From assembly GCA_035506155.1 (NCBI GenBank), contig DATJPX010000066.1, positions 1 to 64,000 on the forward strand: 64,000 bases of DNA, given 5' to 3'. Shown here piece by piece: positions 31,750 to 40,724 of this stretch. The stretch's first letter is position 1; every line of letters begins with the position of its first letter. Source of the stretch: UBA877 sp035506155 (GTDB taxonomy: Bacteria; Chloroflexota; Anaerolineae; Anaerolineales; Villigracilaceae). The notes under the pieces were generated by a model. The model worked only from the letters and a program-made list of their open reading frames with translations. It had not been told where the DNA came from and made no database searches. Both the position numbers and the translations under genes were made by a program.

Positions 31750-32877
31750 TCAAGAAACGATCTCCTCGAAAATTGATTCGTACCGATCCGTTACCCTTCG
31801 AATGTCGAACCTCTCGGCCAAGGCAAGGCTGGCCCTCCGGGCGGCCGACAAATTCTCTGGATTGGCAATAAGATTGCGTAACGCGCTGCTTAGGGCGCCG
31901 GGATCGTTCGGATCGACCAGATAGCCATTCTGGCCCGGGGCGACGAGGTCGCGATTGCCCTCGGCGTTGCTTGCTAAAATCGCCAGGCCATTCGCCAATC
32001 CCTGAAGGCCCGCAACCGATAGCCCTTCCGATAAGGAAGGCATGAAAAGCAGATCGCTGTGGGCCATGTGGCCTAGAACTTCATCCGGCTCGATCCATCC
32101 AGGCAAGGAAAAGCGGTCGGCGATACCGTTGGCGGTGATCATCCGATCGATTTCGTTGAATAGCGGACCGTCGCCGATCAGGGTGCACTTCCATGGAAGA
32201 TCCCGAACCATCGACAGCGTTTCCACCAGGACGCCCAGATTCTTCTGCGGCACAAATCGGCCAGCGAATATGATCACCGGGGGGCGATGGGCCTGTAGCC
32301 TGGCCGAATCAACAGCTTTTATTTGTATGCCATTCGGAATGACGATGGGAGTAATTGGATAATTTTGCTGTATCAACGAAGAGGTATATTCGCTGACCGC
32401 ACTGACCCGCGCCGCATACTGCCAGATCGGCTTTGTAAATGGCATGATCCAGCGAAACCACCTATCCGTCTTTTCCGGCACGCCTCCGGGAATATCCCCA
32501 AGATGGGAGGTTAGTAAATAGGGCACGCCAGTGAGCCGCGAGAGGCTCCAGGCAGTTGCGCCTGCCGGCACCGCAAAGTGCGCATGAATCAAGTCGGGGC
32601 GCCAGGTGTGGATCAGGTTCAGGCCGGTCTGGATGGCCGCCAGGACGTATGCGGCCATTGTCAGGAATCCCGCACGATATGGATCCTTCCTGAGGGAAGG
32701 GATGCGCACGATTCTACAGCCATCCAGTACCTCTTCCCGAGCTAGGTTGTCAATATGGGCGGTAATTACGATGATTTCATGCCCCCGCAGGGCCAGCTCC
32801 CGGGCGAGCAGCCGGGCAGCCTGGCCGCCTCCACCTCCGATTGGAGGGTACTCATGATTAAGAACCAGGATTCGCAT
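31750..32877 (-). CDS. family 4 glycosyltransferase
   Basis: 375 residues, GT-B fold. N-terminal VLNHEYPPIGGGGGQAARLLAREL binds the acceptor side; the C-terminal half has IFAGRFVPQKNLGVLVE and the E-x7-E motif region (PSLSEGLSVAGLQGLANG) that binds the nucleotide sugar. It is the last gene of the minus-strand polysaccharide cluster, 3 bases after the GT2 gene, and transfers a hexose-type sugar to the growing chain in the cytosol. Confidence 0.92.
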   Translation of the reverse strand: MRILVLNHEYPPIGGGGGQAARLLARELALRGHEIIVITAHIDNLAREEVLDGCRIVRIPSLRKDPYRAGFLTMAAYVLAAIQTGLNLIHTWRPDLIHAHFAVPAGATAWSLSRLTGVPYLLTSHLGDIPGGVPEKTDRWFRWIMPFTKPIWQYAARVSAVSEYTSSLIQQNYPITPIVIPNGIQIKAVDSARLQAHRPPVIIFAGRFVPQKNLGVLVETLSMVRDLPWKCTLIGDGPLFNEIDRMITANGIADRFSLPGWIEPDEVLGHMAHSDLLFMPSLSEGLSVAGLQGLANGLAILASNAEGNRDLVAPGQNGYLVDPNDPGALSSALRNLIANPENLSAARRASLALAERFDIRRVTDRYESIFEEIVS

Positions 32878-32880
32878 AGC

Positions 32881-33840
32881 TCATTTGGATCGGGATTTGA
32901 TGTTGATTTCTTCCCGAACGGTATAGGTTGGCTTTCCCAGTGTTTCATGGTAAGTGCGGATGAGCAATTCTGCGATCAGTCCCATGAGTATCGATTGGAA
33001 CCCCAGAACGAAGAACATCACACCGATCTGGAAGAAGGGGGAGCCAAGAACTGATATGCCCCAAAACAACCTTCGAATGGCTAATAGTAATAATGTCGCC
33101 ATACTTAGAAAGATCGTTGCGATGCCTGTTCCACCAAAGATGTAGATAGGGCTGACGGAAAAACTCATCAGGAATTTGACGGTCAATAAATCGAGGATAA
33201 CGCGTAACGTTCGGCCGAATTTGATCTTGGATTTTCCATATCTGCGGGGGTGATGCTGAACGACCACTTCGGTCAGCCTTGCCCCGACGGAATATGCGTA
33301 TGCAGGAATGAACCGGTGCATTTCGCCATATAGCCGGAACCCATTCAATATCTCCCGGCGATAGATTTTCAGGGTACAACCATAATCGTGAAGATGCACC
33401 CCGGTCACCCAGGAAATCAAAGTATTGGCCAGAGCCGATGGGAGGGTACGGGTCAGGAAAACGTCCTTGCGATTCTTTCGCCAGCCGCTGACCACATCAT
33501 ACCCTTCATCGAGTTTGGCGATCAAGACGGGGATGTCTGCCGGGTCGTTCTGGAGATCGGCGTCCATCAGAATAATTGTGTCCCCTTCGGCATGATCGAT
33601 GCCGGCTGCGATCGCGGCCGTCTGGCCATAATTCCGCCTAAGCAATACGATCCGGGCATGTCGGCGGTCCTTTCGAGCTATCTCTTTCAGACGCAAAACA
33701 CTTCCGTCGGTGCTGGCATCGTCGACAAAGACAATCTCCCACGCCAAGCCGAGCGGGTCGACGGCTCTTCGAATACTCTCATAAAGTCGGAGGAGGTTTT
33801 GTTCTTCGTTGAGAACAGGGATGATGATGGATAATTTCAT
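32881..33840 (-). CDS. family 2 glycosyltransferase with two C-terminal TM helices
   Basis: 319 residues. GT-A domain (about 1-230): SIIIPVLNEEQNLLRLYES, FVDDASTDGS, the metal-binding DADLQNDP and later GWRKNRKD. Two helices at about 235-300 (FGGTGIATIFLSMATLLLLA and GVMFFVLGFQSILMGLIAELL) are those of polyprenyl-phosphate hexose synthases such as GtrB/ArnC/DPM-like enzymes. It probably makes an undecaprenyl-phosphate sugar that feeds the GT-C enzyme encoded next to it. Confidence 0.92.
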   Translation of the reverse strand: MKLSIIIPVLNEEQNLLRLYESIRRAVDPLGLAWEIVFVDDASTDGSVLRLKEIARKDRRHARIVLLRRNYGQTAAIAAGIDHAEGDTIILMDADLQNDPADIPVLIAKLDEGYDVVSGWRKNRKDVFLTRTLPSALANTLISWVTGVHLHDYGCTLKIYRREILNGFRLYGEMHRFIPAYAYSVGARLTEVVVQHHPRRYGKSKIKFGRTLRVILDLLTVKFLMSFSVSPIYIFGGTGIATIFLSMATLLLLAIRRLFWGISVLGSPFFQIGVMFFVLGFQSILMGLIAELLIRTYHETLGKPTYTVREEINIKSRSK

Positions 33841-33930
33841 GAAAAAGGCCTCAAGTACATCAGAGTATCACCTTCAAGGCTGACTAAAATCGACGAGTCC
33901 CGTGATCGAACTTCTATAGACCTCAGCCTT

Positions 33931-35796
33931 TCATCTTCTTTTGAACAAGTAAATGTTCGCTGTTGTGGAACAGATGAACAGATCCGGTGGAAGTGTTACC
34001 TGTTCGAATTTATCGGGTGTAAAGTAATCCTTCCACGCTGGCATACGGTCCTCGGCGATAACGAAAACATCGGCCGAGTCGCGCCAACTGATAGCCATCT
34101 CGTCGTTCCAAAAGCCATCCCGTAGCAGCCGATCGGGGTTGCCGCCGATTTTGTGGGAATAAGTGTCATTTAGTTGAGGAAGGAGAAGCTTCGGATCGCT
34201 GATATATAACAAGGGGACATCGACTCGGGTCCCATCCAGATAGATTTTCGTTCCAGGAGGGGCGATCCTGGCTAATTGACGGCCAAGTTCCTCGTATGAG
34301 GCAATTACGTCCGTGCGACAGAGCGGTTCGTCATATGGCCCGGTCAAGACGGGCAGCAAGACCATGCCCAAAAAAAGAAAACTGCATGCAATAAAAAAGG
34401 GTAGGGCCATTGATTTACGATTTGAATTGTAATGATAAATGGTCACAAAAATAGCGAGTAAGAGGATCCCGATCAGGAAACCAAAAACCGCAGGAGTGTA
34501 TGCCCTGGCGTCTGCATAAGGGATGCGATATTTGTTTCCGAGGAATTGCCAAAGGGTTGCCCATCCAGGCAGGATATGCCCGGCGCGAATCCGTGGAAGA
34601 GGCAAATTCAACAGTCCTGCTCCAATATATGAAAACAGGGAGTAGCCGACCGCAGAACTGACGATCACCACCAATGAAACAAGCGCAATTCTGCTGATTA
34701 GAGGTGGGATTCTGTTCCAGGCTTGAATCGAGACGATAATCAAAAATAGACCGATGTTTCCCCAAAAGGCAAGATAATCGCGCAAGCAATAGACGCAATA
34801 ATTCTGGCCGAGGGAGGCCCAGGCATGGGCGATGAGCAGGATAAAAAAGGATACGGCAAGGAACACTGCGGCGCGGAAGTGAGCATCCGTCGGCCAGGCG
34901 TCTCGTTTCGGCCACAAGAGCAGAACGATAATACTGCCGACGAGTGGGATAAAGTGAATCCGAATGGATTGGGACAAACTATGCAGGCGAGCCGCCAAAG
35001 ACAGATTGGGGAGTAAGGAAAGGGCAAGCGTACCAGTATCTGCCCTGGCGGGCTTTGCCAAAAAAGGGAGGGGGATCTTGGGAAGCCACCGGATCCACAA
35101 TTGCATGATGTCGGGCCAGTAAATAAGATGCCCAACCAATAAAACAATGCACATGGCAGCCAGGGCAAGAGCCCCTTTTTTCCGTCCATGCTGCCAAAAA
35201 ATATAGATGGTGAGCAGTGGAAGCATGAAAACCATGTTTTCACGCGTGAGTATCATGATGCCAGATAGGGCGCCTCCGGCTATGATTTGCCAGGCGGGTC
35301 GATCCGCACCAAGGGATAGCACCAAGATCCAGGTCAGCATGCAGATGATCAAGACTTCCGATACCGCAGAGCTGTAAATGTTGATCAGGGTGGGATTGAG
35401 CGCGACAGCCAGAACTGCGATTGCGGCGAGCCAGCGATTTCCCAGTCTGCGGGCGACGATCCAAACCCCCAACAAAGCGAGGAGACCAAATACAATGGCA
35501 AAATAACGTGGCGCAAGTAAGCCGGGCGCGAATAAGGTTTCGATCCACCCCCAAATGTCGAACGACAGGTACATCTTATTCAGCCACAATCCATATGGCT
35601 GGAAAGGAGAATAAATACCCTTCGCCAGTAAATATCCCTTATAAAGATAAGAGCCTTCGTCTAAATTAGGCAGTCGTATGTGCATGTAGAGGATGGCCTG
35701 AATCAAATAAACGACCCCGCCCAGCATGGCGACAGCCTCAGGAACGGGTATTCCCACCAGCGAATGAAATTTTACATTCTTGATTCGATTGATCAT
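33931..35796 (-). CDS. GT39-like (GT-C) polytopic glycosyltransferase
   Basis: 621 residues with about twelve membrane helices. The first extracytoplasmic loop has the conserved acidic LPNLDEGSYLYKGYLLAKG, resembling the DxE motif of PMT/ArnT-type enzymes that use polyprenyl-phosphate sugars. The C-terminal 130 residues are soluble (LARIAPPGTKIYLDGTRVD). It should transfer a sugar to a glycan outside the membrane, using the product of the adjacent GT2. The ATG at 35796 follows GAGGG; an alternative TTG would overlap wzt and has no site. Confidence 0.8.
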   Translation of the reverse strand: MINRIKNVKFHSLVGIPVPEAVAMLGGVVYLIQAILYMHIRLPNLDEGSYLYKGYLLAKGIYSPFQPYGLWLNKMYLSFDIWGWIETLFAPGLLAPRYFAIVFGLLALLGVWIVARRLGNRWLAAIAVLAVALNPTLINIYSSAVSEVLIICMLTWILVLSLGADRPAWQIIAGGALSGIMILTRENMVFMLPLLTIYIFWQHGRKKGALALAAMCIVLLVGHLIYWPDIMQLWIRWLPKIPLPFLAKPARADTGTLALSLLPNLSLAARLHSLSQSIRIHFIPLVGSIIVLLLWPKRDAWPTDAHFRAAVFLAVSFFILLIAHAWASLGQNYCVYCLRDYLAFWGNIGLFLIIVSIQAWNRIPPLISRIALVSLVVIVSSAVGYSLFSYIGAGLLNLPLPRIRAGHILPGWATLWQFLGNKYRIPYADARAYTPAVFGFLIGILLLAIFVTIYHYNSNRKSMALPFFIACSFLFLGMVLLPVLTGPYDEPLCRTDVIASYEELGRQLARIAPPGTKIYLDGTRVDVPLLYISDPKLLLPQLNDTYSHKIGGNPDRLLRDGFWNDEMAISWRDSADVFVIAEDRMPAWKDYFTPDKFEQVTLPPDLFICSTTANIYLFKRR

Positions 35797-35860
35797 TGAC
35801 CCTCGAGTGGACGAAATTTCTGATTGAAAAAATGACTGCCGCAATGATGTAATTCTTGAG

Positions 35861-37120
35861 TCAACGCACCGACCAATCCTGATCAATCAATACCCAGCCC
35901 CTATTATCCGAAGACTTTCTTCTATCGTATACACCGCCTCGATCGATGTCGCCGATGAATGCATCCTCGATCCTATCGACCAAACGTCCCGTCTGTTCGA
36001 CCAACAATGAAATACAGATATTTCCAGATGTGAGGGGTAATTTGTCGATATGACAATTAATTCGTCCCTCACGATTGGACAGAGTCAACGGACCGATTGT
36101 GGCTTGGTTATCCAGGCTGGCAATCACTTCGCCCTTGAGCGTTTTTATCAGTATCGAAACGTTGACATCTTTTATCGGCGCCGGACCTTGCAGCTTGTAA
36201 TCGAGCTGGAGATCCATTGGTGCCCCACTCGTCAAAGTTTCCAGGAATGTCCCGTCGGGCCCACGAATGGAAAACGCCGAGATTTTGATCGGCCCCGGTT
36301 CTTCCTCCTGGCGAGTTTCCTCGAGTTGAGCTAATTGTCTTTTCGCGACGCCGGAAAGGTAGGAGTTGATCGCATCCGTGACTGGACCGAGTTCGAAGAC
36401 CACCTTTCCTTGGTCGAGGACGATCGCTTGATTACATAAAGAAGCAATCGTTGACATGTTATGGCTGATAAAAAGAATCGTCCCCCCATTCTCTGACACT
36501 TGTTTGATTTTTTGGAGGCTTTTTTGCTGGAAAGAAGCGTCGCCTACAGCTAAAACTTCATCGACCAAAAGAACCTGAGGTTGTAAATGCGCGGCGATCG
36601 AAAATGCCAAGCGGACTTCCATTCCCGAGGAATAACGTTTTACCGGTGTATCCAGGAATTCTTCCACTCCTGAGAATGCGACGATCTCATCGAATTTTCG
36701 CTTGATCTCCGCCCTTGACATGCCGATGATGGCTCCACTGATAAAGATGTTCTCACGGCCTGTCAATTCAGAATGAAAACCCGTCCCGACCTCCAGGAGC
36801 GATCCGACTCTTCCGTATATGATTGCCCGTCCGGCCGTTGGTTCTGTCACTCTCCCTAATAATTTGAGCAGCGTGCTCTTCCCGGCCCCATTCCGGCCAA
36901 TCACGCCGATCACATCCCCGCTCTTTGCTTCAAACGAGACATCCTTCAAGGCCCAGAACGATATCCGTTTTTCGGTGAATTCCCTTCCTCGAATTCGATT
37001 GGCGATCCGGGCGATATCGTCCACGAGAACGCGTTGGTTGCCTCGCCAGCCTCTCCCGGCAGTCGGCAGGATGCGATATCGCTTCGAAAGGTTCTCGGTC
37101 CTTAGAATAAAGTCTGCCAT
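35861..37120 (-). CDS. wzt: polysaccharide ABC exporter ATPase Wzt/TagH type
   Basis: 419 residues. N-terminal ATPase with Walker A GRNGAGKST, the family's long insert before it (WRGNQRVLVDDIARIANRI), the GSLLEVGTGFHSELTGREN segment, signature YSSGMEVRLAFS and Walker B VLLVDEVLAVGD. Residues from about 265 form a beta-rich C-terminal domain like the carbohydrate-binding domain of Wzt, which recognises the finished chain. It is coupled to wzm by a one-base TAATG overlap. Confidence 0.93.
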   Translation of the reverse strand: MADFILRTENLSKRYRILPTAGRGWRGNQRVLVDDIARIANRIRGREFTEKRISFWALKDVSFEAKSGDVIGVIGRNGAGKSTLLKLLGRVTEPTAGRAIIYGRVGSLLEVGTGFHSELTGRENIFISGAIIGMSRAEIKRKFDEIVAFSGVEEFLDTPVKRYSSGMEVRLAFSIAAHLQPQVLLVDEVLAVGDASFQQKSLQKIKQVSENGGTILFISHNMSTIASLCNQAIVLDQGKVVFELGPVTDAINSYLSGVAKRQLAQLEETRQEEEPGPIKISAFSIRGPDGTFLETLTSGAPMDLQLDYKLQGPAPIKDVNVSILIKTLKGEVIASLDNQATIGPLTLSNREGRINCHIDKLPLTSGNICISLLVEQTGRLVDRIEDAFIGDIDRGGVYDRRKSSDNRGWVLIDQDWSVR

Positions 37121-37965
37121 TAGATGACATCCGCGAAACTTCGCTCGAGACGCCGGAAGATGAGCAGCCCAAGGCTGAAGACGACCAAGCCGACGACGAA
37201 AGAATAAAGTAGTGAGTTCAGGGGAAAATCGGTCTGCCCGAAAACAGCCCAGCGAAATCCGTTGATGATCCCGACCATCGGATTAAGGTCGTAGATCCAG
37301 GTCAAACTCTGCGGAATTAATTTTGAAGAGTATGCCAGAGGAGACGCAAACATCCAGATCTGGATCACAAACGGGAGGACGTAGGCGAAATCTCGATAGT
37401 ATACATTCAGGGCGGCAAAAATAATACCCACACCGATCGACAAAATCATTGTGAATAACAGCAGAAAGGGAATCGTAAGGATGTTAATGGAAACTGGCAT
37501 TTTGTAAATCAAAAGAAGGATGAGCATCAATACAAACGAAACCAAGAAATCGACCAAGGTGGAAATTGCATTCGAAATCGGGATGATGATCCGAGGAAAA
37601 AAGATCTTGGTGATCAGGCGGATATCTCTTGTCAGGCTTACGCCTGCCCGCTGAAGCGAATCCGAAAAAACGTTCCAGGGCAATAATCCAACGAATGCAA
37701 ATAATGCGTAGGTAATGTTATCCGATTTCGCGTTCAACAACTTGCCGAAAATCAATGTAAAGACCGCCGTGGTAATAAGTGGTTGAATAATTACCCAAGT
37801 CACGCCTAGAATTGTCTGCCGGTAGCGTAGTTGCACTTCCCTGAGAGCCAACATCCAGCATAAATCTCGATAATCCCACAACTCCTTCAGATTGGCGCCG
37901 AACCAATTTTTCGATGGTTCGATGATTGTCGTGCGAATGGATTTCTGCTCTTGATGCCCGAACAT
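37120..37965 (-). CDS. wzm: polysaccharide ABC exporter permease Wzm
   Basis: 281 residues with six hydrophobic helices. The N-terminal amphipathic ELWDYRDLCWMLALREVQLRYRQTILGVTWVIIQPL is the hallmark of ABC-2-type polysaccharide or polyol-phosphate exporters (Wzm, KpsM, TagG). It exports a lipid-linked glycan across the membrane. First gene of the minus-strand glycan operon; no ribosome site is evident before the ATG, though a TTTGGA-17-TATAAT promoter lies about 65 bases upstream. Confidence 0.93.
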   Translation of the reverse strand: MFGHQEQKSIRTTIIEPSKNWFGANLKELWDYRDLCWMLALREVQLRYRQTILGVTWVIIQPLITTAVFTLIFGKLLNAKSDNITYALFAFVGLLPWNVFSDSLQRAGVSLTRDIRLITKIFFPRIIIPISNAISTLVDFLVSFVLMLILLLIYKMPVSINILTIPFLLLFTMILSIGVGIIFAALNVYYRDFAYVLPFVIQIWMFASPLAYSSKLIPQSLTWIYDLNPMVGIINGFRWAVFGQTDFPLNSLLYSFVVGLVVFSLGLLIFRRLERSFADVI

Positions 37966-38269
37966 TGAAGTTGGTTTCCCTATTGGACGCAGAGTTGTTC
38001 AAACGTGGCCTTGTGTTTGCAGGCGCTATTATAATCGAGGTGGGCGCTATTCCAAATTTCGAGCCAATCTGTCGCTGCCGCGCTGCTTGGGTATCGGATG
38101 CCCAGCCTTTAGAAAATGGAAACATTCCGATCCGAACATCTTCCTTGGGTGGTCCGCCGATCTGTGTGTCCATTTGGATATAAAAAAGCGAAAATACGTC
38201 ATTCTTTTTAGTATAATTGGTAAACAATTATGTTGGTCAAATCATTCAATTCTGGAGAAAAAAGGGACA
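37966..38269. promoter_or_regulatory. wzm / binding-protein divergent promoter region
   Basis: Gene-free 304 bases. For the minus strand, TTTGGA (38056-38051) and TATAAT (38033-38028) with a 17-base spacer form the probable wzm promoter; the same site reads TATAAT on the + strand (38030-38035). For the binding-protein gene a TATAAT lies at 38212-38217 without a clear -35, and AAAGGGA precedes its ATG. Nothing else is recognised. Confidence 0.55.
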
Positions 38270-39334
38270 ATGAAAAATCATACGGCATTCAAATTGTTAT
38301 TATTACTTGCTCTGCTGCTTAGTGCATGCACTGGAAAGGCGACCCCGGCAGCAACTCAATCTCCTACGGCGACAAGTACGGCAACAACGGCGCCCAAGGC
38401 TGTTACGTACGATATGGTTACCGTGAAAATGAATAGTTCCGCGTTGACGAGTTTTGCCCCGATATTCATCGCCGAGGCGGAAGGATATTTCGCCGAGTAC
38501 GGCATTCACGTGGAGTATGTAAAACTCAATAAAGTCAATAATGCAGTTCCTCTCGTGGCCTCCGGCGAGTTGGATATCTACGCGGGTTCTGTCAATTCGG
38601 GCCTTTTGAATGTTTTGGCTCAGGATAACAGCATTAAAGTGGTGGCAGATCGTGGCCACATTGCTCCTGGCGACCCCTGCACTTATATGGCCATTATGGT
38701 GCGTAAGGACCTCTATGATAGCGGCAAGATCACAAAACCGTCCGACCTGGCTGGTCAGACGATCGCGGCTTCGAGTGCATCTACCACGGGCTATTTCTTG
38801 GATCTCTACCTTGCCCAGGCCGGGCTTGGTTTGAAGGATGTTACCCTAAACGATATACCCACGGCGGGCTATGTCGATGCATTCACCAACAAATCTCTGG
38901 CAGTCATCGTGGCCCCGGAACTCCATAAGACCCGTCTTTTGGCTGCCGGGAACGCGGTCGTCTTGGCCAAGGCTGAAGACGTCCTTGGTTCGACGCAGCT
39001 TTCAGTTTTGGTCTTCGGGAAGAAACTCCTCGTCGACCATCCGGATGTCGGAGCCCGCTTTATGGCTGCTTACCTTAAAGGCGTCAAGCAATACAACGAA
39101 GGCAAAACGGATCGAAACTTGCAGATTATCTCGGCCGCGACTGGTGAGAGCGTTGCAGACCTCCAGAGCTCGTGCTGGCTGCCAATCCGTCTGGACGGAT
39201 CCATCGATTTTTCAGGCATCAATCAGTACCAGCAATGGGCGATTGCGCAAGGCCAGCTGGACGGCCCGGCGACCGAAGAGCAGTTTTGGGATCCCAGCGT
39301 TCTGGTCAATGCACAGAAGTTGTTGAATCCTTAA
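38270..39334 (+). CDS. SsuA/THI5-like ABC importer binding lipoprotein
   Basis: 354 residues. A signal peptide with lipobox LLLSAC (Cys20) and a Thr/Ala/Pro linker (to about 45) precede a periplasmic-binding domain of the NMT1/SsuA type: KMNSSALTSFAPIFIAEAEGYFAEYGI, VPLVASGELDIYAGSVNSGLLN and the later KPSDLAGQTIAASSASTTGYFLD. It should deliver ligand to the ATPase and permease at 30194-31749, from which it is separated by the opposite-strand glycan operon. Ligand class (sulfonate, nitrate, pyrimidine precursor or aromatic acid) cannot be told. Confidence 0.88.
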   Translation: MKNHTAFKLLLLLALLLSACTGKATPAATQSPTATSTATTAPKAVTYDMVTVKMNSSALTSFAPIFIAEAEGYFAEYGIHVEYVKLNKVNNAVPLVASGELDIYAGSVNSGLLNVLAQDNSIKVVADRGHIAPGDPCTYMAIMVRKDLYDSGKITKPSDLAGQTIAASSASTTGYFLDLYLAQAGLGLKDVTLNDIPTAGYVDAFTNKSLAVIVAPELHKTRLLAAGNAVVLAKAEDVLGSTQLSVLVFGKKLLVDHPDVGARFMAAYLKGVKQYNEGKTDRNLQIISAATGESVADLQSSCWLPIRLDGSIDFSGINQYQQWAIAQGQLDGPATEEQFWDPSVLVNAQKLLNP

Positions 39335-39360
39335 TCCTGTCGTCGAAGATATGCGCGTAT

Positions 39361-39407
39361 AAATTACCCTTTTCTTTTACGATCACAAAACAAGAAAAGG
39401 GTAATTT
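39361..39407 (+). terminator. long AT-rich hairpin after the binding-protein gene
   Basis: AAATTACCCTTTTCTT (39361-39376) and its exact complement (39392-39407) form a perfect 16-bp stem with a 15-base loop. It probably ends transcription of the binding-protein gene. The insertion sequence begins exactly at its 3' foot, whose last five bases are the target duplication. Confidence 0.7.
39403..39407. repeat. left target-site duplication AATTT
   Basis: AATTT immediately left of the insertion sequence, repeated directly at 40648-40652. Confidence 0.65.
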
Positions 39408-40558
39408 CAGTAAATCACAGATTGCGGTGACTGATGGGTAGGGATGGCGCAAATCGTGCCATAGCGATATTCGATGGAGCGGATCAGCAATTTTCTAAAG
39501 CGATGAAAACGGAAGCGAGCTTCGTCCACACGGCGCGGACCGGCAGCCAATAAACGAGCGAACTCCCAACGCAGGAAGACCCAGGCATTGGTCAAGATCA
39601 AGCCAAGGCTGAGCAGGAAGAAGCGCATGGCAGGATTGCGAGAAGTGGTTGTGGCGCGCACCCGGCGGAGTAAGCGATAACTGCATTCCACTCCGAAACG
39701 GCGGCGGTACTCCTGGAAGATCTTCTCCACTGGCCAGTCCAGGAGGATGACGATGAAAGCCAGCCACTTGCGACGTCGTTTGCCAGACTTATCCGGGACC
39801 CGGGAAGCTTTCAAGGCCAAAGTTACTTGAGTTCCGCTGCCGAAAGTGTGAAGCGCCTTGTAACTGGATCGTCCATGACAGAGAGCCCGTGTGCCGCCAG
39901 TTTTTCCACGGATCGGATTGGCGAGGATGGCTCCTTGGTGGATCGATGTCAGATAATCAACGATGGGCGAAGCCGCAAAGCCTTTATCCAAGTAGAGTAC
40001 TTCGGCTTCAAAATTCAGGTTTTTGAGCCGCTCCAACAGGATTTTGAGCACTTCCAGCGCTTCCTCGTCGGGTAGAACGTAGTGCACGGCCAAGGTCAGC
40101 CGGACCTGGCGCCAAATCACATAGGCGGTTGCGATGCGCACAAAATGAGCCGTGCCTTTCTTGGCTTGACCGCCGCAGGTCACTGCTCGCAGGTCTTCTT
40201 GTTTGCCATAGAACGGCTCGTCGTGGAAGTCGATGGCGATCTCAATGCCTTTGCGCAGCATGCTTTCTGGAATGCAGCTCGCCAGGGTCTGATTAGCTTG
40301 CTCTTCCTGCTGCTCTAGCGATTTGCTCGGCAGGGCTTGGTGGACATATTCTCGCACCGTGTTGCTGTCGGCCACTCCTTCCAGATCTGCACAGGCCGCT
40401 TCCAGGCTACTGCATTCTGCACTGGCCTTCATGAGTATGTCGTAGATCATGTCGGTCGTACAGGTATAACCGTGGGCTTCTATCGCAAAATTCTTTTTCA
40501 TGATCCGAAGGGTATATGCTCGAACATCTTCTGCTTTTAACTCAAATTGGTGTATCAT
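39407..40558 (-). CDS. IS4/ISH3-family DDE transposase
   Basis: 383 residues. Three catalytic acidic positions can be placed: IDFHDEPFYG (first Asp), EVLYLDKGFAA (second Asp) and the Glu of EYRRRFGVECSYRLLR, which fits the Y-(2)-R-(3)-E-(6)-R/K signature of IS4-type enzymes. No frameshift or stop interrupts it. The stop codon TGA takes its last base from the target duplication if the element ends at 39408, so the frame is closed by the host sequence. Confidence 0.9.
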   Translation of the reverse strand: MIHQFELKAEDVRAYTLRIMKKNFAIEAHGYTCTTDMIYDILMKASAECSSLEAACADLEGVADSNTVREYVHQALPSKSLEQQEEQANQTLASCIPESMLRKGIEIAIDFHDEPFYGKQEDLRAVTCGGQAKKGTAHFVRIATAYVIWRQVRLTLAVHYVLPDEEALEVLKILLERLKNLNFEAEVLYLDKGFAASPIVDYLTSIHQGAILANPIRGKTGGTRALCHGRSSYKALHTFGSGTQVTLALKASRVPDKSGKRRRKWLAFIVILLDWPVEKIFQEYRRRFGVECSYRLLRRVRATTTSRNPAMRFFLLSLGLILTNAWVFLRWEFARLLAAGPRRVDEARFRFHRFRKLLIRSIEYRYGTICAIPTHQSPQSVIY

Positions 40559-40647
40559 CTCGGGGGGCTTCTTTGGTCTAGGTTTTGGGTCGCACCTAAC
40601 CTTTATCCAAAGTTGCCCCTTTTGTCAATCAAATCTGTGATTTACTG
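39408..40647 (-). mobile_element. complete IS4/ISH3-like insertion sequence
   Basis: About 1240 bases bounded by inverted repeats: CAGTAAATCACAGATT at 39408-39423 is matched exactly, in reverse complement, at 40632-40647. It is flanked by the direct repeat AATTT (39403-39407 and 40648-40652). It carries one intact transposase gene. Intact ends, target duplication and open frame indicate recent insertion. It lies between the importer binding-protein gene and the A-T-TE gene. Confidence 0.88.
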
Positions 40648-40652
40648 AATTT
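40632..40652. repeat. right inverted repeat and target duplication of the IS
   Basis: AATCTGTGATTTACTG (40632-40647) is the complement of the left end; AATTT (40648-40652) follows. The 72 bases to the next ATG hold only weak TATACT-like boxes. Confidence 0.8.
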
Positions 40653-40724
40653 ATACTATCTATACTGTTCTGGAAAATAGCTGGCCGGGAGTTATCCTGT
40701 CTACTCGCCTGATTTGCGAATTGG

